DNA of 64,000 bases from CADCVT01 sp036389485 (GTDB taxonomy: Bacteria; Actinomycetota; Thermoleophilia; Solirubrobacterales; Solirubrobacteraceae). Made by a program: the position numbers and the translations under genes. Under the pieces are notes generated by a model. The model did not search any database. It was not told where the DNA came from and saw only the letters and a list, made by a program, of their open reading frames with translations. The DNA is taken from positions 124,001-188,000 of the forward strand of contig DASVPR010000035.1 in the NCBI GenBank assembly GCA_036389485.1, written 5' to 3'. Below, one piece after another: positions 53,753 to 62,015 of the stretch (position 1 is its first letter; the number at the start of each line of letters is the position of its first letter).

Positions 53753-55795
53753 TCAACGCCAACGCGACCCTACGTACTCCACTGCATCCGAGGTGTTGAG
53801 CAGTCGCGTCGAGTTATTGAGCCTGACGTACAGGTCGGCCTCTCCCTTCGCGCTGCGAACGAACGTGGGTCTGTTTCCAGGCTTCACGTCGACTCGACAC
53901 ACCGTACCCTCAGGGAACTCGTCGAATGAGATCGAAACGCGTGACGTCGCGGTCGGTCCGAGGGTGTTGTCGAGCAGGCCCGTTAGCCAGAGCTCGAATC
54001 CGTCTCGGTTCTGCTTGCTGCCCAAGAGCTTCATGTCCTTCTCGATCCCGAACACTTCTCCACGATCGGTGACTCCGAGGAGCAGCGTCCCGCCGTGGGC
54101 GTTCATGAAGCCCGCCACGGACTTGAGCACCATCAGCTCGATGATTGGGTCGCGCTGCTTTGTGGCGACGTTCACCCGCGCCGTCCGCTTGAACTCGACG
54201 CGCCCGCTTTCGCCGCGAGCGATTAGCTCGGCCGTCGACACTCCATCCGGGGTTGACGCCTCGGTGCCGCTCGCGAGCTGGCTGCCATCGGTCGTGACTC
54301 GCTGCTCAGCAGCTGCCGGGTCGAGGTCCTCGGGCTGTTCCGGAACGCCTACCCAGACCTCGTGGCCGGTGTCCCTCTCGATGTACGAGAACGCGGTCTT
54401 GGCGTAGTCATGGCCGGCGAGCTTCTTCAACTGCTCCTTGACGCGACGCCGGCCCTCGATGGCGAACTCGAGGTACTCCCGCATTTCACCGTGGGTCGAC
54501 TCGCCATGGGGGTGGAGAATCTTGAGGAGTCCCGACAGGGTCTTCCGCACGGCCTTTTCATCTCGCGCCGATAGGTGCGCGCCGAGCGCGAAGTCTGTAT
54601 CGAGGGCGCCAACGTAGCTCTCCTTGCGCAGCTGTCGCAGCGCCTCCGCGAGGTAGTCGGAGACAAGACCGAAGTGGTCCGTGAAGAGGCGCTTCTCGAG
54701 CTTAGGCGCTTCCCAACCAGGAAGGTAGTAGTGCACGCGGTCGAGGAAGGCTGGATCGATCATCGCCTTCGGGAGGTCGGCGAAAAGGTGTGCGGTCCGA
54801 ACAAGCTCCTGGTGAGGTTTGCTCGTGTTCCCGATGAAGACGATCGACGCCTCCGTTGGGACCTCTTCCTTCCCGCGCGCGAACGAGCCGGACTCCATGA
54901 AGTCCTTGAGCATGTTCACGACCGTTGAGTCGGACATCTCTAGCCCCGCGACCTCGTCAAACGCGACGACGTCCCACATGCCTAGTAGCCCGACGCGGCC
55001 GGAGCTGAGGTTAACGAACAGCTGCGCGACCGTGACTTTGCCGCCGGAGATGAGAATGGCGTTCGGTGACGATTCGCGGTAGATGAATGACTTGCCGGTT
55101 CCCCATGGCCCCAGCTCGATGAGGTTGTAGTTTCGCTCGACCATCGGCACCAGCCTGAGGATCGCCAGCAGCTTCCCCCGAAGGTCGTAGTGAGCGGGCT
55201 CCAGACCGATTGAGCGCGTGATGAGGTCAAGCCACTCGTCGCGGCTCATTTGCACGCGCGCAGCGCGGTACTCCTCCATGTCGAAGGCCGCCACCTGAAT
55301 CGGCTTGAGGCGCTTGATGTAGAACGGCCGTTTCTGCGGCTGGTCGTCGTCCGCGTTGTAGACCAGGTCGAGCTGACACCACACGCCGCCGCCCAGCAGT
55401 CTTTCGTACTTGTAGACGAGTTCCTCAGCGACATGAACGTATTTGTCGCCGAAGCTCGACAGGTGCGCCCAGAACTTGTCCTCGCTTGCGACGAGCCGCA
55501 CATCCACCTTGTCGAGCAGCCGATGCTGGCCTTTTCGTTTGAGCTTCGCCTTCGCCCGCTCGGATTCGTCCGGGCGGATGAAGTTCTCGCGCAGGGTCTG
55601 GTTGACGACTTCGAGTCCGGCCGCAATCGCCTCGGGGTCGTCGGACGCGCAATACTTGCCGAGCAAGAACTCGAGGACGTACACCGGGACGTTCGCTCCG
55701 ACCTTGACCTGGCGGACAAGGTCCTTTCGCACGACGCGCCCGGCGAACAGTTCGTTCGCCCGTACATCGAGGGCGTCCATCGTGTGGTCGGTCAC
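53753..55795 (-). CDS. brxL: BREX protein BrxL with C-terminal Schlafen AlbA_2-like domain
   Basis: 680 residues, ATG 55795. N-terminal BrxL domain (LFAGRVVRKDLVRQVK...VPVYVLEFLLGKYCA), AAA+ core with Walker A GPWGTGKSF (229-237), Walker B VVAFDEVAG (276-284), sensor FIGNTS (320-325) and arginine-finger region DPAFLDRVHYYLPG. The typical end of the AAA part, EGRRRVKEQLKKLAG...VGVPEQ (447-487), is followed not by the Lon-like protease domain but by a linker and AlbA_2: ESGRVEFKRTARV (529-541), SVAGFMNAHGGTLLLGVTD (559-577) and a C-terminal strand pair to 680. BrxL is a DNA-binding helicase-like ring in BREX. It follows pglZ with a 4-base overlap. Confidence 0.88.
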   Translation of the reverse strand: MTDHTMDALDVRANELFAGRVVRKDLVRQVKVGANVPVYVLEFLLGKYCASDDPEAIAAGLEVVNQTLRENFIRPDESERAKAKLKRKGQHRLLDKVDVRLVASEDKFWAHLSSFGDKYVHVAEELVYKYERLLGGGVWCQLDLVYNADDDQPQKRPFYIKRLKPIQVAAFDMEEYRAARVQMSRDEWLDLITRSIGLEPAHYDLRGKLLAILRLVPMVERNYNLIELGPWGTGKSFIYRESSPNAILISGGKVTVAQLFVNLSSGRVGLLGMWDVVAFDEVAGLEMSDSTVVNMLKDFMESGSFARGKEEVPTEASIVFIGNTSKPHQELVRTAHLFADLPKAMIDPAFLDRVHYYLPGWEAPKLEKRLFTDHFGLVSDYLAEALRQLRKESYVGALDTDFALGAHLSARDEKAVRKTLSGLLKILHPHGESTHGEMREYLEFAIEGRRRVKEQLKKLAGHDYAKTAFSYIERDTGHEVWVGVPEQPEDLDPAAAEQRVTTDGSQLASGTEASTPDGVSTAELIARGESGRVEFKRTARVNVATKQRDPIIELMVLKSVAGFMNAHGGTLLLGVTDRGEVFGIEKDMKLLGSKQNRDGFELWLTGLLDNTLGPTATSRVSISFDEFPEGTVCRVDVKPGNRPTFVRSAKGEADLYVRLNNSTRLLNTSDAVEYVGSRWR

Positions 55796-58293
55796 AGTTC
55801 GTCCTCCACGACGATATTCGTCGCGACCGGTGCCGGAGTCTCTGCGAGCAGTCGATCCGTCCGCGCATCGAGGACGCGCAGTCGAACATCGTCATCCGCC
55901 CGCAGGTTCGCCGTTACCCGAAACGCGAGCGAAGCCGGTTGGGCGCTTTCGAGGCGGACTGAGCCCGTTGCCTGATCTAGCCCCGCGCCGGACAAAGGGC
56001 GAGCCACGACGCGGTTTCCTACGCGTTCGGCGACGACCCGTACGAACGTTTCCGAGCTGAAGAGATCGGGAGCCACGAAGGTCACCGTGGCTCTGAAGAC
56101 TCCCGTCTTGATAGACCCGCCGTCGAGCGCGATGTCGACGGAGACGTTGGTGTCGCCGCGCTCTGCTTCTGGGCTCGTCGCGACGACGGCGGCGACCGTG
56201 AGCTCCTGTGGCGAGATGCCGCCATGGAAGAACTGCCGACCGCCAGAGGCCGAGAACACCGCCAAACCCCGCGGCGTGACAATTTCGAGCTCGCTGACAA
56301 TTCCGGCCTGGGCCAGCGGCACTCGGAGGCTGTGCTCGGGAACGTCGGCCCCTGTGCCGATCCACGCACGGCGGTGGAGCTCTCCGCGGCCACCTCGCGG
56401 TGGGTCGGTGGTGCGATCGGCGCGGAGGCTTCGCGTGAGCGCGATAAAACCGTGGTCGGCGGTCACGCAGACCGTGCGGACGCCCGCGACGTTGAGACGC
56501 GCGATGACGCGCGGAAGCAGGTCGGTGACGTCCTCGAACGTTCGCCACGAGGCGGCCAGAGCACCGCTTTCTCCAGCCGCGTCGACCTCCTGTGAGCGTA
56601 CGAGTACCAAGCGAGCGCCTCGAATCTGCTTCGCGAGCTCCCGCTCGCCGCTCCGCAGCACACTTGAGAGCTCGAAGTCCGCCGTCGTGCCGAAATGCGT
56701 CCGCAGAAGCTCGACCCGGTGCGCGACACTGTCGATGGGCGTGCCGCCTACGTTCACGCTGAGGCGGTTGCCAGCTCCGAGATCGAGCGAGAGGTCGTCA
56801 TGCTCGCCAGCCGCGGCAGCAGCCATCCCCACCCGGGTGATGGTGGGCAGCGGGGCGACGGCCGGCTCACACGTAACCTCGTAACCCGCAGCGCGCAAGG
56901 CTTCCGCGACCTCGAGACCCATCTCATACCTGAGTGCATCCACCAGGATGTACGCCACGGGAGAGTCCCCTTCGAGCGGCAACATCCCGCTAACACCCTT
57001 GAGATGCCTGAGAGCTCCCGTGTCAAAGCTGTGCTGTCCGATAGCGTCCGAGGTGCCGCAGAGCACGCCGTCGAGCCAGCTCTCATACGCGGCGCGCGCC
57101 TTCACCACCAATGGCTCGAGCTCTTCGAGCGTCGGAAGAAGTGTCAGAGCGAGTTCCATCCGTCGGTGTGCGCGATCGGCGCGGTGGCCGACGTCGGCAT
57201 ACCACCGCAGCAACGCGTCGAGCGTCGGCGCGGCCGGCACGGTTACAGACTGCGTCGCGTTCAGCAGCTCGGCGACGGCGGCGACAGCGACCCAACGATC
57301 TCTCCAGGTGCCGCTTGGCCGGACATCGCGCGCCTCGTTCCTGACCCAGTAGGCGGCGAGCCGGGCTGCAGCCAGGTCCCCGACCCCGCTCGCGTCCGCC
57401 GCAAGAAGCTCGCACGCGTGTCTATGGGCTAGGCGCTCGAGCCCGGCCGTGGAGCCGACACTGCTCATCGCGTCTTGCCACTCGAGCGACCGCTCCAGGT
57501 CTAGGTCTCTTTCCGCCTGTAGCGCCAACTCGGCGTAGCTGCTGGCTGCCGCAGTGGAGGTTCGCCAACGCTCGAGCAGCTCAACGGCACCGGCGACTTG
57601 CGCCTGCGACGGCCCGCGCGCCATCGCCACGAGGTTCGTCGGCAGCTGGACCCCGGCATCCATAAGCTCCGCGAGGAGGAGCTGGCGGGTGAGAGCCTCG
57701 CGCAAGTCGGCGGCCGCGAGATCCGCGTACGCGCCGCCAACCGTACGTTCGGCCAGCCGAGCCACAGCGGGCCACGCGTTCTCCGTGTCGATCGCGGCAT
57801 CGTGGCTGCCGGCGAGGACTTTCACGAGCTGGCCAACTGGGTCTCCCGGGCCGAGGGCGCTGGCGAGCCGGACGTCGACAGCCGCGCTGCCGGCCGCTGC
57901 CTGCTCGGCCTCCTCGAGCGTCTTCGCATCGCGAGCGATCTCGGCAAGCCGCCCCGCTGCAAGCTCGCCACCAAGGGCCTGACGCACGAGAGTTCCTACT
58001 CGCAGGCGGAAGTCGTTCGCAGCTGCGCGAAGTTCGAGGAGCGGATCAGGATCGGCAGCAGGCACCGGGATATAGACGACGAGCTTCGGCGGTGACCCCC
58101 CGGAAAGCCGGCTCTCGACCTCCTTGCGGAGCGCGTACCAGCTGCCATCCCAGCACTCGAACTCCGCGTCCTCAGGCATGACTTCAGCGGCCACTGTCCG
58201 GTACTCGCCGTCGGAGTCTTGCCAGACCACGAGGTGGTGTTGAGCGATCCGCCGCTTGAGCTCCGCTGACAATCGTTCTCGGAGCGCGCTCAC
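55792..58293 (-). CDS. pglZ: BREX PglZ-domain protein
   Basis: 833 residues from GTG 58293, which overlaps the pglX stop. The C-terminal half has the alkaline-phosphatase-like PglZ core: AYILVDALRYEMG (about 447-459, metal Asp) and VTADHGFIAL (610-619, metal Asp/His), with PLPTITRVGM between. The N-terminal half is helical. PglZ is indispensable in all BREX types and may be a phosphodiesterase or a scaffold. An earlier Met in the same frame lies inside pglX and is not credible. Confidence 0.9.
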   Translation of the reverse strand: MSALRERLSAELKRRIAQHHLVVWQDSDGEYRTVAAEVMPEDAEFECWDGSWYALRKEVESRLSGGSPPKLVVYIPVPAADPDPLLELRAAANDFRLRVGTLVRQALGGELAAGRLAEIARDAKTLEEAEQAAAGSAAVDVRLASALGPGDPVGQLVKVLAGSHDAAIDTENAWPAVARLAERTVGGAYADLAAADLREALTRQLLLAELMDAGVQLPTNLVAMARGPSQAQVAGAVELLERWRTSTAAASSYAELALQAERDLDLERSLEWQDAMSSVGSTAGLERLAHRHACELLAADASGVGDLAAARLAAYWVRNEARDVRPSGTWRDRWVAVAAVAELLNATQSVTVPAAPTLDALLRWYADVGHRADRAHRRMELALTLLPTLEELEPLVVKARAAYESWLDGVLCGTSDAIGQHSFDTGALRHLKGVSGMLPLEGDSPVAYILVDALRYEMGLEVAEALRAAGYEVTCEPAVAPLPTITRVGMAAAAAGEHDDLSLDLGAGNRLSVNVGGTPIDSVAHRVELLRTHFGTTADFELSSVLRSGERELAKQIRGARLVLVRSQEVDAAGESGALAASWRTFEDVTDLLPRVIARLNVAGVRTVCVTADHGFIALTRSLRADRTTDPPRGGRGELHRRAWIGTGADVPEHSLRVPLAQAGIVSELEIVTPRGLAVFSASGGRQFFHGGISPQELTVAAVVATSPEAERGDTNVSVDIALDGGSIKTGVFRATVTFVAPDLFSSETFVRVVAERVGNRVVARPLSGAGLDQATGSVRLESAQPASLAFRVTANLRADDDVRLRVLDARTDRLLAETPAPVATNIVVEDEL

Positions 58294-61200
58294 ACGTGCT
58301 CTCTCCAGTCGTGCACCGATGCCCACGGGAAGGCGCTGTTCGCCAAGTCCACCGCGTGTCGATCGAGCTTTGGCCAAGCCCGCGCAGTGAAGAGTCGCCG
58401 GAGCATGGTGGCAACCAGAGCGAAGCCGTCCTCGATATTCGGCTCCCACCCCAGGCCAGCCAGGCGGCTCGCTTCGTCCCGGAAGACCCGGAGTTCCTCT
58501 AACAGCCGCTCCTCGAGGTCGAGCCGGCGGTCGAATTCGCGTGCGGCCGACCCGGTCGCGGCCTCACGCTCCTGGCGCAGGCGACGCGCTTCCTCCACCG
58601 CGACCGCCATCCGTCGTTCCGCGTGTCGCAAGATGCCATGAAGCGTCTCTCGCGTCAGCGACGGAGCGTAGATCCAGGCGCTCCACGCACGGCTCGGAAC
58701 CGTTAGCTGCCAGTACAGCGGCGCCTCCCGGCGGCTCTTCGTATACATCGCGAGGTGATCGCGGAAGAACGTACGGCTGAGATAGGCGCGCAGATCGCGC
58801 GCACCGAGAAGTCCTGCGAGCTCGTCGATAACGTCCGCGCTGTCGTCATCGAAGACGCGTCCGGCCGCGGCGTGGACATGAGTGACGAGGTCGTCGCGGT
58901 TCCCCGGCTCGTCGAGCAGGATCGGAAGCGGACGCGCGTCGACCGCCTCCCCAGGAGCGCGAACCGGAAGCGGCCCCAGCAAGTCCGTCGGGAGATCGCA
59001 CATAAGCGCATCGGGATCCCACCGCCTGAAGGCGATGCCGACAAGCCACGACGTGAGTCGTACGCCGGCGCGACGGCCATCGTCATCCGACAGCGGCAAG
59101 CGATGGCGGGCTTCGGCGATTCGCCGCGGATGGACGCCAAGCGCGCGTGCCGCAGGCTCAAGCGCCGGCGACACGCTGAACGAACCCGCCGGGGCGTCCA
59201 CGCGATCGCCTAGCGTCGCCGCGTCATCGTCGGCCACCGGCTGGTCGGCAAGCTCCCAAACCGGCTTGCCGAGCTCATCTTCGATATAGGCGTCGGCGTG
59301 CGTATCAAGGGCCAGTGCGGTTGCCCAATCTCGTTCAGCCGCACTGAGCGCCTCTATCGCGAGTAAGTCCCGGCTGTCCTGTTCGCTCTGCCAACGCGCG
59401 ATCCGCTCGCTTAGTGTGCCCGCACCGCGGGCGAGCTCGGGGGCGGCGAACGATCGTGTGGTCTCGTCAACCGTGTCGCGCAGGCGCACCGCCAACGTCA
59501 GCTGACGAGTGTGCTCGATGATGTTCGGCGCCTCGTCTGCCGCCATCTCCCCGGGCCACGGAACGCGCTGAACGGCGCCGACTTCGTACGAGCCGAAGGT
59601 CGCGACCGCATCGAGTAGACACCGGGCCGGACGACTGTTCAGCCACGAAAGGAGGACGAGGCAGTCGGTACCGGCGCGCGCGAAGACGCCGGGCCCCTTA
59701 TCGCCGAAGCCACAGCCGGCGGGAAGCACGCTCGGGTTGAACCCGCCCTGTGTGCGCCGCGGCCAAGTGACGCCTTTGCCGAACATGTACTGCGCGTTCT
59801 GTACTCGCGACGCAGGAAGTCCTCGAAGCACTTCCCCGTCGCGTTTCCAATCCAGGACGAGGTGGATGTCCGACCAGAACGGCGAGTACTCGCCGCCTTT
59901 CGCGAACGCGACCCAACGCTTCCGCTCGTACGTCTCATCACGCGTTCGCGCCACCGACTCCGGATGCACCTCCCAGGCGCACCGCAGGAACCGAAAGTCG
60001 TCACCAGTTGCGGTGCCTTGCCGCACCTCCGCTGCGCGCCCCTCGATACCTGGCAGACGCTGGAAAAGCGTCCGCAGCGATGGGTGCATCCAGTAGGCGA
60101 CGGGGTGACCGGGGATCGCATCGAAGTCCGCCAGTGTGACGCGGTACAGACGATGGTGCTCAACGCCTGTGCGTAGCGCCTCGATCGCGCGTTCAAGCGC
60201 TGTGGCCCGGGGACGCTCGTCGAGTAGCCGCACGAAGGGCACCGGGCGACCCGCTTGACGCGGCTTGCGACCGATGACGTACGCCGCAGCCTCAACCATT
60301 GCCTGCTCCATGACGCCGCCGCCCAGGTCCGCAACTGCTGCGAGCTCGTGGCCGAGGAAGACCTGCTCGCGCCACGCGAGGTAGGTCGTGTTGAACATCC
60401 CGGCGCGCGACGTGATCGCCCCCACGTATCCGCCGTCCCTGCACAGGTCGACGCCGCGGCCGACGAACGCGGCGAACAGGTTGGCATCCTTGGTTGGGAC
60501 CCACGGGTACGCGGCCTTGATGTAGGGCTTCGTCGAAGGGACGGGCTCTCCGAAGGGTGGATTCATGAGCACCGCGTCGTAGCGACGGCGAAGCGCGTCG
60601 ACGAATCGCACGGCGTCGGTGGCGTCGGCCGTGAGGAGCCGCTCCGCGCGCGTGGACTCGGCGCGGTCGGCGACGTCCGACAGCGCACGTAGCAGGCCGG
60701 TCTCGGCGCGGTCCAGCGCGTCCTCCACGACGCCGCCGGACCGAAAGAGCGTGTCGCCCTCGACGCTCTCAGGGACAACTCGTCGGAGCGCCTCCTGGAG
60801 GCGTTGTTCCACGACGAGTAGCGGGCCGAGGATCGGCGCGTCATCAAGCTCGGCCTGCATTGCGCGGAGGAGCTCGCGCAACTCGGGCGTCAGCAAAGGC
60901 TCCGCCTCGGCAACCGCTTTCGCTGGGAGCGAGCGTGCGCACACCACCTCCGGGCTGGGCAATGCGCGCGTCCGAGCGGCGCGGCGCGCCCGAAGTACCA
61001 GCGCGGCCGTGGCCACCTGAGTTGCCCGGGGATCGATCTCGATGCCATGGAGGCAGGGGAGGATGCGGGGTGCCGCTTCCTCCGATGCGACACCTGCGAG
61101 CGACCATGCGCGCTCCAGCAGGTCGTAGCAACCAAGCAGGAAATGCCCACTTCCGCAGGCCGGGTCAAGGACGCGGACATCTTCGAGAGGCAACGGGTCC

Positions 61201-62015
61201 GTAGCGGGCTCGTCATGACCGACGAGAAGTGGAAGCTCGTCGGCCAGTTCGTGCACACCGTAGGCCTCGATCAATCGGCGCCCCAGCGTGTTTTGTACGA
61301 GGAAGCGAACGACGTAGCTCGGCGTGAAGAACTGGTTGCGTACGGCCAGCTCGCGGGTGTCCCTTGGAGCCGCCGATTCGCGCATCTCGCGGCGCTCCTC
61401 GGGCGTATTGAAGAACTGGTAGGCCCAGCCGAGCGTGTCGGAAACAGTCCAGGTCGACGACAGGGCGTCTTTGCCAAGGAGCTCGACGAGCCGATCCAAA
61501 GCGGCTGCGCTGGGTGCGAGGTCGAGCAGCGGGTTGCGTGGGTCGAACAACCCCGGCGCGTCTGGCGCAAGCTCGTCGCCACACCATCGCAGGTAGTGCC
61601 AGTAGCCCTCCGAGGGATCGTCCCGAAGTCGCGGCGATAGCTCGAGGATCTCCTGGTAGCCGGTGGAGGCGCGGCCATGCGCCAACGACTCCGGGAGGAG
61701 GTTGCCGGCCTCTGCGATCCGGATGGCAGTGAGGCGGTTCGCGTGTGTGAAGGCGGCCTCGCGGACGAGACGTGCGACGGCAAGCTCGGAGCTGCCGCTG
61801 TCTTCCTGGAGGACGGAGAGGATTTCAAGGAGGTCTTCGCGCAACCGAGCGTCGTCGGGACTCAGACGCAGCGTGTCTTCCGAATCCAGCGATCCATCGC
61901 GGTTGATTCCAAACCGCCCGGCCAAGGTCGCGCCGAGATCCTGCTCGAGCGTTCTGCGGAGCGCCACGACGGCGCGCTCGAGTTGAGCGCGCTGATCCGG
62001 CGTGAGGCCGGTCAC
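58290..62015 (-). CDS. pglX: BREX adenine-specific DNA methyltransferase PglX
   Basis: 1,241 residues, GTG 62015. Motif I VLDPACGSGHFLL (282-294) and motif IV LMNPPFGE (483-490) give an N6-adenine gamma-like enzyme; the region 120-240 (RNQFFTPSYVVRFLV) is the type-I-HsdM-like N-domain. The C-terminal half (about 640-1240) carries target recognition and helical parts including FGKGVTWPRRT. In BREX it methylates one strand of a non-palindromic site to mark host DNA, and also takes part in defence. GTG overlaps the brxC stop and its own stop overlaps the pglZ start. Confidence 0.92.
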   Translation of the reverse strand: MTGLTPDQRAQLERAVVALRRTLEQDLGATLAGRFGINRDGSLDSEDTLRLSPDDARLREDLLEILSVLQEDSGSSELAVARLVREAAFTHANRLTAIRIAEAGNLLPESLAHGRASTGYQEILELSPRLRDDPSEGYWHYLRWCGDELAPDAPGLFDPRNPLLDLAPSAAALDRLVELLGKDALSSTWTVSDTLGWAYQFFNTPEERREMRESAAPRDTRELAVRNQFFTPSYVVRFLVQNTLGRRLIEAYGVHELADELPLLVGHDEPATDPLPLEDVRVLDPACGSGHFLLGCYDLLERAWSLAGVASEEAAPRILPCLHGIEIDPRATQVATAALVLRARRAARTRALPSPEVVCARSLPAKAVAEAEPLLTPELRELLRAMQAELDDAPILGPLLVVEQRLQEALRRVVPESVEGDTLFRSGGVVEDALDRAETGLLRALSDVADRAESTRAERLLTADATDAVRFVDALRRRYDAVLMNPPFGEPVPSTKPYIKAAYPWVPTKDANLFAAFVGRGVDLCRDGGYVGAITSRAGMFNTTYLAWREQVFLGHELAAVADLGGGVMEQAMVEAAAYVIGRKPRQAGRPVPFVRLLDERPRATALERAIEALRTGVEHHRLYRVTLADFDAIPGHPVAYWMHPSLRTLFQRLPGIEGRAAEVRQGTATGDDFRFLRCAWEVHPESVARTRDETYERKRWVAFAKGGEYSPFWSDIHLVLDWKRDGEVLRGLPASRVQNAQYMFGKGVTWPRRTQGGFNPSVLPAGCGFGDKGPGVFARAGTDCLVLLSWLNSRPARCLLDAVATFGSYEVGAVQRVPWPGEMAADEAPNIIEHTRQLTLAVRLRDTVDETTRSFAAPELARGAGTLSERIARWQSEQDSRDLLAIEALSAAERDWATALALDTHADAYIEDELGKPVWELADQPVADDDAATLGDRVDAPAGSFSVSPALEPAARALGVHPRRIAEARHRLPLSDDDGRRAGVRLTSWLVGIAFRRWDPDALMCDLPTDLLGPLPVRAPGEAVDARPLPILLDEPGNRDDLVTHVHAAAGRVFDDDSADVIDELAGLLGARDLRAYLSRTFFRDHLAMYTKSRREAPLYWQLTVPSRAWSAWIYAPSLTRETLHGILRHAERRMAVAVEEARRLRQEREAATGSAAREFDRRLDLEERLLEELRVFRDEASRLAGLGWEPNIEDGFALVATMLRRLFTARAWPKLDRHAVDLANSAFPWASVHDWREHV

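Noticed and set aside
53753..62015. Assigning the cluster to the Streptomyces Pgl system (BREX type 2)
   Set aside because: No pglW kinase is present and brxL follows pglZ, so the order fits type 1; brxA/brxB could not be seen.
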